Shown piece by piece: positions 26,178 through 34,313 of a stretch of 36,032 bases of DNA (positions are counted from its first letter, which is position 1; the number at the start of each line of letters is the position of its first letter). Made by a program: the position numbers and the translations under genes. The notes under the pieces were generated by a model, which saw nothing but the letters and a program-made list of their open reading frames with translations, ran no database searches and was not told the DNA's origin. Origin of the DNA: an uncultured Alphaproteobacteria bacterium (GTDB lineage Bacteria; Pseudomonadota; Alphaproteobacteria; Rs-D84); NCBI GenBank assembly GCA_946613195.1, contig CAMOFE010000005.1, positions 1-36,032 on the forward strand, given 5' to 3'.

Positions 26178-26892
26178 ATGCCGCAGCGGTAAATACCTTT
26201 TGCACATCGTCATTATCTTCTAGCGCATCTACCAACTTTTCAATTTTTGCATATGCTTCGTCATCTAAATCCATCGGCATATTTGGAATCCAGGTTAATT
26301 CGGCATTTTCTGGTTCACCCAATACATCCGCCAGTGCTTTTTGTACATTGATAAAGTCATCTGGTTTTGTCGTTATGATAAATCCTTCGTCAGATGTTTC
26401 CAGATTATCTGCATTTGCATCCATAATAATTTCCATCATTTCATCTTCGGTTTTACCAATAGATGCTGGATACATAATTTGACCGGCGCGTGTGAACATA
26501 AAGACAACACTGCCCTCTTCACCCATATTGCCACCATTTTTTGCAAAGATATTACGAACCTCGGGCACGGTGCGACGTGGGTTATCTGTCAACGCCTCTA
26601 CTATCACGGGTACTGCGCCTGGACCGTATCCTTCGTATCGGACGGCAACATAGTTTTCTGTATTTGCCCCCGATGCCTTGTCAATTGCGCGTTTAATATT
26701 ATCGTTTGGCATTGAACTTTTGCGTGCCTGTAAAATCGCCAATCGCAGGCGTGGATTATTGTCCGGATTTTTATCCCCCAGTTTTGCCGCCATTGTTATT
26801 TCACGCGCCAATTTTGTGAATAACCCACTGCGTGCGGCATCCACTGCACCTTTTTTATGTTGAATATTATGCCATTTGCTGTGTCCACTCAT
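26176..26892 (-). CDS. yebC: YebC/PmpR family transcriptional/translational regulator
   Basis: MSGHSKWHNIQHKKGAVDAARSGLFTKLAREI...NGGNMGEEGSV. Confidence 0.96.
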   Translation of the reverse strand: MSGHSKWHNIQHKKGAVDAARSGLFTKLAREITMAAKLGDKNPDNNPRLRLAILQARKSSMPNDNIKRAIDKASGANTENYVAVRYEGYGPGAVPVIVEALTDNPRRTVPEVRNIFAKNGGNMGEEGSVVFMFTRAGQIMYPASIGKTEDEMMEIIMDANADNLETSDEGFIITTKPDDFINVQKALADVLGEPENAELTWIPNMPMDLDDEAYAKIEKLVDALEDNDDVQKVFTAAA

Positions 26893-26943
26893 AATTTGAC
26901 CTTTTTATGTTAATGGATTAAAATTACCATAAAAGGATAACAA

Positions 26944-27522
26944 ATGATTGGAAAATTGCAAGGCGTTGTTGATTATATCGGCGATGGGTTTATAATTTTA
27001 TTGGTTCATGATGTCGGGTACAAGGTTTTTACCCCAGAATCTGTGGCACTGAAATCAACAATTGCACTGTGGATTGAAACAGTTGTCCGCGAAGATTCAA
27101 TTCGTCTGTTTGGGTTTTCCAGTATTGCCGGACAAAATCTGTTTAATATGCTGACCGCTGTATCGGGGGTGGGACCCAAGGTTGCACTGGCAATAATGGG
27201 CACGATAAAGACCGATACATTGATGACAGCAATTGCAACGGGGGATGCCAAAACAATCGCAACCGCACCAGGCGTTGGGAAAAAAGTTGCTGAAAAAATC
27301 ATCGTAGAATTAAAGAATAAAGTTGGCGGTACAACATTTAACTTTAACAATTCAGATACATCCGGAACCGCCCTGCCCGATTTATTGGCGGCATTGGAAA
27401 GCCTGGGGTATCGCCGTATGGATATTATTGATATGGCACAACACTTGGTTGCGGAAAATCCGAACGCCGATGTATCGCGCCTGGTACCAATGGCATTAAA
27501 AGAAATTAGTGGGAATAAATAA
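26944..27522 (+). CDS. ruvA: Holliday junction branch migration protein RuvA
   Basis: MIGKLQGVVDYIGDGFIIL...LTAVSGVGPKVALAI...APGVGKKVAEKIIVELK. Confidence 0.95.
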   Translation: MIGKLQGVVDYIGDGFIILLVHDVGYKVFTPESVALKSTIALWIETVVREDSIRLFGFSSIAGQNLFNMLTAVSGVGPKVALAIMGTIKTDTLMTAIATGDAKTIATAPGVGKKVAEKIIVELKNKVGGTTFNFNNSDTSGTALPDLLAALESLGYRRMDIIDMAQHLVAENPNADVSRLVPMALKEISGNK

Positions 27523-27524
27523 AG

Positions 27525-28847
27525 ATGAACAATAACGATACTATTTTTGCACTGTCGTCTGGGCATGGAAAGTCAGGCGTTGCGGTTATTCGCATATCTG
27601 GCGAAAACCTGAACGATTTCGCTAAAAAAATCATAAATCATAAATCAGAAATCAAAAATCGTAATGCATATTTTACAAACTTGCGCGATAATGCGGGTGA
27701 TTTAATTGACCAATGCTTGGTTATTTATTTTGCCGCACCAAATTCTTTTACAGGCACTGATATCATTGAAATTCATACACACGGCGCGCCGGCGGTAATC
27801 CAGAAAGTCTTTCAATTTCTGACTGAAAACAGTATGCGTATGGCAACGCCTGGGGAATTTTCACGCCGCGCATTTTATAATAACAAAATGAATCTGGCTG
27901 ATGTTGATGGTTTGGCGGCGTTATTGGATGCGCAAACAGAACACCAGCGCCGTGTTGCACTGAAATCAATGACAGGTGGCGACAGTAAAATTTACGACGC
28001 ATGGCGACATGATATGATAGATATTGCCGCGTATTCAGCGGCGATTTTAGACTATGCGGACGATGAATTACCCGCAAATATTGATAAAACCGTGCGCACG
28101 CGTGCAAAAAAATTATATAATGAAATTAATGGCGCACTGGCGCGCTATACAGCGGTACGCGCCATACGCAGCGGTTTTAACATTGTCTTGGCGGGTCCGA
28201 CAAACGCAGGCAAATCATCTATATTTAATCGGATTCTGGGCACAAATCGTGCGATTGTATCAGACACACCTGGAACAACGCGCGATGTTGTATCGGCAAC
28301 ACTGGATATTGATGGATATATGGTAAATTTGATGGATACCGCTGGTCTGCGCGATACAACAGATGATAAAATTGAACAAATTGGTATTGCGCGAACCCAT
28401 GACGAAATTGAAAATGCAGATTTGGTCTTGCGTATATCAACCCCAGACACAAAGAGCAAAGAGCAAATAGCAAATAGCAATGAAATATTTGTTATAAATA
28501 AATCTGATTTGATAAAGCACAAATCAGAAATCAAAAATCAGAAATCAGAAATTATTTATATTTCTGCGAAATCTGGCGATGGGTTTAATGAATTGATGGA
28601 TGCTGTGCGGGCCAAGATTCACGAATACCTGGACGGGACAGAAAATGAATTAACGATTAACGCGCGCACATATGAATTATTATCTGGGGCGGCATCAGAT
28701 TTAGAATCTGCAATAAATTCTGATAACATAGAAATGTTTTCTGAACACATACGCCGTGCATCTGATTTAATCGGGCAAATTCTGGGCACAATAACCCCAG
28801 ACGATGTTATGACCGCAACATTTTCACAATTGTGTTTAGGAAAGTAA
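27525..28847 (+). CDS. mnmE: tRNA modification GTPase MnmE
   Basis: DTIFALSSGHGKSGVAVIRISG; GPTNAGKSSIFN; DTPGTTRDVV; DTAGLRDT; NKSD; C-terminal CLGK. Confidence 0.96.
   Translation: MNNNDTIFALSSGHGKSGVAVIRISGENLNDFAKKIINHKSEIKNRNAYFTNLRDNAGDLIDQCLVIYFAAPNSFTGTDIIEIHTHGAPAVIQKVFQFLTENSMRMATPGEFSRRAFYNNKMNLADVDGLAALLDAQTEHQRRVALKSMTGGDSKIYDAWRHDMIDIAAYSAAILDYADDELPANIDKTVRTRAKKLYNEINGALARYTAVRAIRSGFNIVLAGPTNAGKSSIFNRILGTNRAIVSDTPGTTRDVVSATLDIDGYMVNLMDTAGLRDTTDDKIEQIGIARTHDEIENADLVLRISTPDTKSKEQIANSNEIFVINKSDLIKHKSEIKNQKSEIIYISAKSGDGFNELMDAVRAKIHEYLDGTENELTINARTYELLSGAASDLESAINSDNIEMFSEHIRRASDLIGQILGTITPDDVMTATFSQLCLGK
27628..27662 (+). repeat. 7-bp array, AAATCAG family, in the MnmE N-terminal domain
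   Basis: AAATCAT AAATCAT AAATCAG AAATCAA AAATCGT. Confidence 0.9.
28451..28480 (+). repeat. 7-bp array, AAAGAGC family, in the MnmE G domain
   Basis: AAAGAGC AAAGAGC AAATAGC AAATAGC AA. Confidence 0.9.
28514..28551 (+). repeat. 7-bp array, AAATCAG family, in the MnmE G domain just after NKSD
   Basis: AAAGCAC AAATCAG AAATCAA AAATCAG AAATCAG AAAT. Confidence 0.9.
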
Positions 28848-28867
28848 AATAAACAACAATTTCGCCC

Positions 28868-28896
28868 TTGCTATCATTTTTGGTTTTTATTATAAT
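28868..28896 (+). promoter_or_regulatory. Putative sigma70-type promoter of the Cys-rich secreted protein gene
   Basis: TTGCTA (28868-28873), 17-nt spacer, TATAAT (28891-28896). Confidence 0.6.
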
Positions 28897-28936
28897 TACT
28901 GCATAATAAATTCACAATTAAAGGGAATGTAAAAAC

Positions 28937-30079
28937 ATGAAAAAAATATTTACATTTTTAGTTATGGTTGCATTGGGGATAGCAACTGGTGGTCTGTCTT
29001 TTATTGGAACAACATTTGGGGATAGTTTTTACACACCTGCAGAAGGTGAAGACCACTATGGACATTGTTATGAAGCACAGGTTACAGGTGCAGGAAGAAA
29101 TTTTCAATGGTGGTGCCAATATACTAATTTTAATAAATGTAAAACACCTATAACCGATTCAAACAAGAAAAAAATACTGGGGAATAAAGAGCATATATCA
29201 TGTAGCCAAATACCAAATAATTTTACAGATGCGAACACTTTATGTCGCAACAGCATGCCGTCAAATTTGACCATAGTATGTTGTAATTATACATTCAAAC
29301 CAATTGTGGGCTATTATAACACCGAAACAAAAACAAAGGTTGAAACATATTATTTTAACCCTGCAAACAAAGAATATAAACCAACAAGGCAAACACCACA
29401 AGATATAGAATGTAACTATGCCACAGATCCATGTACAGGGAACGAAGTAGAAAGATCAGAGGCGCAATTTCCAAATGATTGTAATCATATGAAAAGACGG
29501 GCAGAGTTAGCAGAAGACGATGCCGCAGGTTCTGGAACGCATACAGATTTACCTGGGTGGGATTTAGAGTGCACTTCACCAAAAAGAAAAATTATACGCA
29601 GAAGCGCATCGTCTAATAAATATGAATATCGTTGTGTAACAGAATGTTTGTATCCATACGCATTCCGCAGCGATGTAAATGATAATTGTATGGAATGTAA
29701 AACAACCAAGTATCAAGGCATTAATTATACTGTTACGTACACTAATAACAATGGAGAGCAAATAACAGAAATACAAACATCTGGTGTTTGTCGTGTTTGT
29801 GATGAATCAACACAATTTTGGGATGCGACAAGTGGTGAATGTATATCTAAAACAGACACACGTTCTTTTATTCAATATACACGTCAAATGATGGCAGAAT
29901 GTTGGCGTTGTGCAACAACATCATTAAAAGATTTTCAGGATTGTGTTAATTATAAAAGCAACAACGGAAATATCAACATACAAAATTTGCCGGCGTGTGC
30001 AAATGTCAACCCAGATGGCGCATCAGGTTCGTCAAGTTCCAGTACAAATAACTCTGTACTTTATAGAACAAGACAATAA
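28937..30079 (+). CDS. Secreted cysteine-rich hypothetical protein
   Basis: N-terminal signal or TM MKKIFTFLVMVALGIATGG; about 20 Cys including CxxC-type pairs (CMEC, CRVC) and a CC; Ser/Asn-rich C-terminus; SD AAAGGGA. Confidence 0.75.
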   Translation: MKKIFTFLVMVALGIATGGLSFIGTTFGDSFYTPAEGEDHYGHCYEAQVTGAGRNFQWWCQYTNFNKCKTPITDSNKKKILGNKEHISCSQIPNNFTDANTLCRNSMPSNLTIVCCNYTFKPIVGYYNTETKTKVETYYFNPANKEYKPTRQTPQDIECNYATDPCTGNEVERSEAQFPNDCNHMKRRAELAEDDAAGSGTHTDLPGWDLECTSPKRKIIRRSASSNKYEYRCVTECLYPYAFRSDVNDNCMECKTTKYQGINYTVTYTNNNGEQITEIQTSGVCRVCDESTQFWDATSGECISKTDTRSFIQYTRQMMAECWRCATTSLKDFQDCVNYKSNNGNINIQNLPACANVNPDGASGSSSSSTNNSVLYRTRQ

Positions 30080-30086
30080 ATTAATA

Positions 30087-30113
30087 AAAATCCGCCATCG
30101 GCGGATTTTTATT
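30087..30113 (+). terminator. Rho-independent terminator
   Basis: AAAAATCCGCC-ATC-GGCGGATTTTTATT just after the stop of the Cys-rich gene. Confidence 0.85.
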
Positions 30114-30172
30114 AAAGAGCAAAGAGCAATAACAAAACATAAACACCAACAACATACAACCAGCAACCTAAA
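30114..30172 (+). repeat. Intergenic compound 7-bp arrays (AAAGAGC then ACCAACA families)
   Basis: AAAGAGC AAAGAGC AATAACAAAACATAAAC ACCAACA ACATACA ACCAGCA ACCTAAA. Confidence 0.8.
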
Positions 30173-30218
30173 AAACAATGATTGTTGTGTATTTGCCGTT
30201 CTCAATAAATGCTGGATT

Positions 30219-30599
30219 TTAATTTGCGCGTAATAGATATCCGCGGCGAAACATACATCGCCGATACGAACCAGTGGTACGCGATGTCGCATTACGCGGA
30301 ACAGACATCAATGCACGTTGCCCAATATCACGGTTTTCATTTGACTGAAATGTTACCCACAGTCCATCCCAATCTGGCATTTGCGCACTCTGGTTCGGTG
30401 CCAACAATTTAGAAATACGCGAACGCGGCATATACGACGGTGTATTCACCCCCAGACACGCCTTGTGATCACGGACAAACTGTTCTGTTGTAACCGCATC
30501 GTTTTCCCAATTCAAGACGGTTGCATCATCCAAACTGCCCCGATTAACCGATGCGCATCCAATCAAACCCAGAAATAATACCAGTTGTTTTATTCTCAT
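30219..30599 (-). CDS. Hypothetical lipoprotein
   Basis: MRIKQLVLFLGLIGCASVN: signal peptide with lipobox LIGC. Confidence 0.75.
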   Translation of the reverse strand: MRIKQLVLFLGLIGCASVNRGSLDDATVLNWENDAVTTEQFVRDHKACLGVNTPSYMPRSRISKLLAPNQSAQMPDWDGLWVTFQSNENRDIGQRALMSVPRNATSRTTGSYRRCMFRRGYLLRAN

Positions 30600-30678
30600 A
30601 CTTTATATTATAATTTAATTGCGTTTTTGTGGCAATAGTTTTTATAATGCAATAACGGGAAAAGGAGAATATGCCATC

Positions 30679-30999
30679 ATGGCCATCACTGTTCAGAATT
30701 TTATTAAACTGGCAAACTATTATAACCAGACCGCGAAACTGATGTCGGCAATATGTATTCAGAAAGGTGGTATCGCCATTGAAAACTATGTCGGGCGATT
30801 TTATATGGCAGATTTACTGGAATATATTCGCGAATATGGACGCAGACTGGCGGAATCAGAAAAATTACCAAATGATATTATCGCGGTTATAAAAAAATTT
30901 GATGCAGAATTCAGACGCGTATATAAAATGACAACGCCAACACAAAAACCACTGTATGAAATGACACTGGAAGAATTTGAGAAGGTTATGAATATTTAG
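30679..30999 (+). CDS. Hypothetical protein
   Basis: MAITVQNFIKLANYYNQTAKLMSAICIQKGG...; AAAGGAG about 11 nt upstream; ends in TAG. Confidence 0.65.
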   Translation: MAITVQNFIKLANYYNQTAKLMSAICIQKGGIAIENYVGRFYMADLLEYIREYGRRLAESEKLPNDIIAVIKKFDAEFRRVYKMTTPTQKPLYEMTLEEFEKVMNI

Positions 31000-31003
31000 A
31001 ATT

Positions 31004-31033
31004 AAAGAGCAAAGTGCAGAGAGTAAAGAGCAA
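31004..31033 (+). repeat. 7-bp array, AAAGAGC family, upstream of the secretin-like lipoprotein gene
   Basis: AAAGAGC AAAGTGC AGAGAGT AAAGAGC AA. Confidence 0.85.
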
Positions 31034-31089
31034 TGAAAGTTCCGACAATCTCGCAAATCTGGCTCTATAACAACAAAAAGGAAATTTTT

Positions 31090-32436
31090 ATGAAAAAAAT
31101 AAAATTTTGCTCTTTGCTATTTGCTCTTTGCTCTCTAGTGCTGGGGGGCTGTGCGCGACAAAATGTTATTGCACAAAATGCCACCGAATCCCAGTATGAC
31201 ACATTGACCGTGGTTGATAATTTGGTAATTGATGAAAATTCTGTACCTATTTTTCCAAAAAAGGCGGCATTAACCACAGATACCGCACGTCGTTTTTCTA
31301 TTGAATTACCAAAACGGTGTCGGGTTGACTGGAATAATCAAAATTTAATGTCTGTTGTGCCAAATGAAGAAATTACTGTGGTACGACTGGGGCTGGGGGA
31401 TGCATTGCCTGATTTACAGGTATCTGATTATGACTTTCGTTCATTAAGTGTAAAAACTGCATTGGAAAAACTGTTGGATGGAACAGATATCACAATCGCC
31501 GAAGATGCACAAATGTACGAAAAAATTTCTGGCAGTATTAATTCCGGCAGTTTAACAGATGCAGTAAACCTGATGGCAAAAATGGGGCGCGTATATTATT
31601 CTTATGATGCCGCCACCCAAGAAATAAAACTGTCGCATCGCGGAAAGTGGATGATAAAAATGCCACGCGATGAAAATATTATTATGGCACTGTTGGATGC
31701 AATGCATGGCGCAAATATGCGAAATCTGTTGGTAAACTGGCAAGACAAAACCATTGTTATGGAAGGTAATTATCAAACCGAACGCGAATTGCAAAAAATC
31801 ATAACCGATATATCTTCTAAAAAATATGTGTTAGCATGGGATATTGATGTATATCGCGTTTATCCAAAAACAGATAATCCTATTATTTGGATGAATATGC
31901 TGCCGGCGTTTGGTGAAAATAATATCAAGATGTCTATCGCAGGCGTTGTTGGGCGCGCGTTGGTCGTGGGACCTGAAATTAACACAAAAACACTGCAAGA
32001 ATTTTTATCACAACAATCAAATGTTGTCTTGATTTCCCAGGGGCGTTTTTCAATCCCAGATGGCTGGCAATCACGATTTGATATTGGTCAATGCGGCAAA
32101 GAAGATAGACTGGAAACAGACCTGATTATTGGCGCAACTGGCACATACGGTGATTTTGGTGGGTATGATAAAATTGATGCAAAAATCGTTCTGCACACAT
32201 CGCGCGGCGAACTGTCTTCATTTAATATACCATCCAGTATCGGTGATAACTATGTGATTGTTGGAATTCCGACACATTCATTTGTAACAACACCTGAAAC
32301 ATTAATTAGTCCATTTGCAGAACTGGTTGTGTTTATGTCGCCACGTGTTATAAAAATTGCAGATGCAAATTCTGAAACCTATACAGACACAACCCCATTG
32401 TCGGGCGATGCATTGCGTGAATACTTGAATTATTAA
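31090..32436 (+). CDS. Secretin-like lipoprotein (PilQ/PilN-type features)
   Basis: Start at 31090: MKKIKFCSLLFALCSLVLGGCA lipobox; STN-like LSVKTALEKLLDGTDITIAEDAQMYEKISGSINSGSLTDAVNLMAKMGRVYYSYD; C-terminal ELVVFMSPRVIKI. Confidence 0.65.
   Translation: MKKIKFCSLLFALCSLVLGGCARQNVIAQNATESQYDTLTVVDNLVIDENSVPIFPKKAALTTDTARRFSIELPKRCRVDWNNQNLMSVVPNEEITVVRLGLGDALPDLQVSDYDFRSLSVKTALEKLLDGTDITIAEDAQMYEKISGSINSGSLTDAVNLMAKMGRVYYSYDAATQEIKLSHRGKWMIKMPRDENIIMALLDAMHGANMRNLLVNWQDKTIVMEGNYQTERELQKIITDISSKKYVLAWDIDVYRVYPKTDNPIIWMNMLPAFGENNIKMSIAGVVGRALVVGPEINTKTLQEFLSQQSNVVLISQGRFSIPDGWQSRFDIGQCGKEDRLETDLIIGATGTYGDFGGYDKIDAKIVLHTSRGELSSFNIPSSIGDNYVIVGIPTHSFVTTPETLISPFAELVVFMSPRVIKIADANSETYTDTTPLSGDALREYLNY
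31107..31136 (-). repeat. 7-bp array (inverted AAAGAGC family) encoding the lipoprotein signal-peptide core
   Basis: TT GCTCTTT GCTATTT GCTCTTT GCTCTCT; encodes CSLLFALCSL. Confidence 0.9.
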
Positions 32437-32449
32437 GGAAATAAATATT

Positions 32450-33703
32450 ATGTTTACAAAACTGGAACGGAAAATTGCATTCAGATATATGTTCGCGAAA
32501 AAGCGCGGATTTGGTTCTGTGATAACATGGGTGTCGCTGATTGGTATTATGCTGGGGGTGGCAACACTGATTGTTGTAATGTCGGTTATGGGCGGATTTC
32601 ATGACACACTGCTGTCGCGCATTGTGGGAATGAATGGTCATGTTGTTGTATATCATCAAGATGGCGCAATTTCTGATTATGATTTCTTGATTGATAAAAT
32701 GAAACAAAATCGCGTGGTTTCTGAACACACAACCAGCATTATCCCCATTGCCGAAGGTCAAGTTATGGCAACCGCAAATGGCAATAATACAGGTGCTATG
32801 ATTCGTGGTATTCGTATGTCTGATTTGGCTGAAAAACTGGGGGGCGCAATCCGCATAACAGGCACAAAATTATCTGATATAAAAGATGGCGAACTGGTTG
32901 CTGGCGCATCATTGACACGCGCATTAAATGTTTCGCGCGGTGAAAACATATCGCTGGTATCTGCAAACGGCGCAACACCAACCCCGTTTGGTACAATGCC
33001 ACGCATTATGTCATACCCTGTTATGTCGTCTTTCTTTATTGGTATGTATGAATATGATTCTGGGTATATATTTATGAATCTGGAAACTGCACAAAAATAT
33101 CTGAACAGTGAAAATGCAGTAACGCATATTGATTTATTCTTGAAAAACCCAGATGATACCAGTGCGGTACGCGATGCGCTGTCTAATCTGTTGCCAAATG
33201 GATTTGTTGTTCGCGATTGGCGCGACCTGAATCGCGGATTTGTTGGCGCATTACAGGTTGAATCAAATGTTATGTTTTTAATACTGATGCTGATTGTGAT
33301 TGTGGCGGCGTTTAATATCGTATCGTCTTTGGTTATGTTGGTCAAAGACAAGAATAAAGATATTGCCGTCCTGCGTACATTTGGTGTGTCGCGCCAATCA
33401 ATGATGAAGATATTTATTTTATCAGGTACCAGTATTGGAATTATTGGTGCGGGACTGGGGACAATAATTGGTGTTATTGTTGCAATTTATATTGAACCAA
33501 TCAGACAATTCTTCCAATGGATAACTGGGCGCGATTTATTCCCATCTGAATTGTATTATTTATCAGAATTACCATCTAAACTGGTGCCGGGAACAGTTAT
33601 CGGTATCGCAATATTGGCAATTACGTTGGCGTTTTTAGCAACACTGTATCCGGCGTGGCGCGCCGCCAATACAGACCCCGTAGAGGTTTTACGAAATGAA
33701 TAA
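32450..33703 (+). CDS. lolC: Lipoprotein-releasing ABC transporter permease (LolC/LolE family)
   Basis: RKIAFRYMFAKKRGFGSVITWVSLIGIMLGVATLIVVMSVMGGF...DIAVLRTFGVSRQSMMKIFI...TLYPAWRAANTDPVEVLRNE. Confidence 0.93.
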   Translation: MFTKLERKIAFRYMFAKKRGFGSVITWVSLIGIMLGVATLIVVMSVMGGFHDTLLSRIVGMNGHVVVYHQDGAISDYDFLIDKMKQNRVVSEHTTSIIPIAEGQVMATANGNNTGAMIRGIRMSDLAEKLGGAIRITGTKLSDIKDGELVAGASLTRALNVSRGENISLVSANGATPTPFGTMPRIMSYPVMSSFFIGMYEYDSGYIFMNLETAQKYLNSENAVTHIDLFLKNPDDTSAVRDALSNLLPNGFVVRDWRDLNRGFVGALQVESNVMFLILMLIVIVAAFNIVSSLVMLVKDKNKDIAVLRTFGVSRQSMMKIFILSGTSIGIIGAGLGTIIGVIVAIYIEPIRQFFQWITGRDLFPSELYYLSELPSKLVPGTVIGIAILAITLAFLATLYPAWRAANTDPVEVLRNE

Positions 33704-34310
33704 AAAACTGCAACTTTATATCGCAAATTTGGCGTTAAAAAACCTGCCTTTTGGCGGAACAAAGTGGCATTCATCTGCAAAAAAATTATCAGACGCATTG
33801 GTCGCGCGCGGAATAGAGATGCCATACAAATTATATTATGAATATAATTTGCCGGGGAATTCCACACCAGCTGGATTTATGCAAAAATATGCATTGGATT
33901 ATTTCTGCCATAATTTTTACAATGATTTTGCATTGCGTATTTTAACAGATAAAACACTTAAAATATCTGAAAAAAAGGACATTATAAAATATGTATGGTC
34001 GGTGCGTAAAAATAAAAATGATTTTTTGGCGCAATATGCAAATCAAATCCAAGAACTTAATCCTGAACTGTCGCATATAAATGCAAATAATTATCGCAGT
34101 ATTGTATACGGCGCAATGTTTGGTTTTGCCCCAGCAGAGATTGATTATTTTTCTAATCCCAAGCGGCGAAACTTTGCACGCGAAAAAAGTAATGCAGAAA
34201 CGATAAATTCGTTTGGTGTGCAATTAAATTATGTTCTGGCACCGCGTACTGCAAAAATTGTAATTGCGTTATTGCGAAAAAACGCGCAAAATAATATCAA
34301 GGTGAAATAA
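33696..34310 (+). CDS. Hypothetical protein located between lolC and lolD
   Basis: ORF overlapping the lolC stop (ATGAATAA), ending 3 nt before lolD; no family recognised. Confidence 0.7.
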   Translation: MNKKLQLYIANLALKNLPFGGTKWHSSAKKLSDALVARGIEMPYKLYYEYNLPGNSTPAGFMQKYALDYFCHNFYNDFALRILTDKTLKISEKKDIIKYVWSVRKNKNDFLAQYANQIQELNPELSHINANNYRSIVYGAMFGFAPAEIDYFSNPKRRNFAREKSNAETINSFGVQLNYVLAPRTAKIVIALLRKNAQNNIKVK

Positions 34311-34313
34311 TAA

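Noticed and set aside
32758-33351. 197-aa minus-strand ORF opposite lolC
   Set aside because: Shadow ORF antisense to a conserved permease gene.
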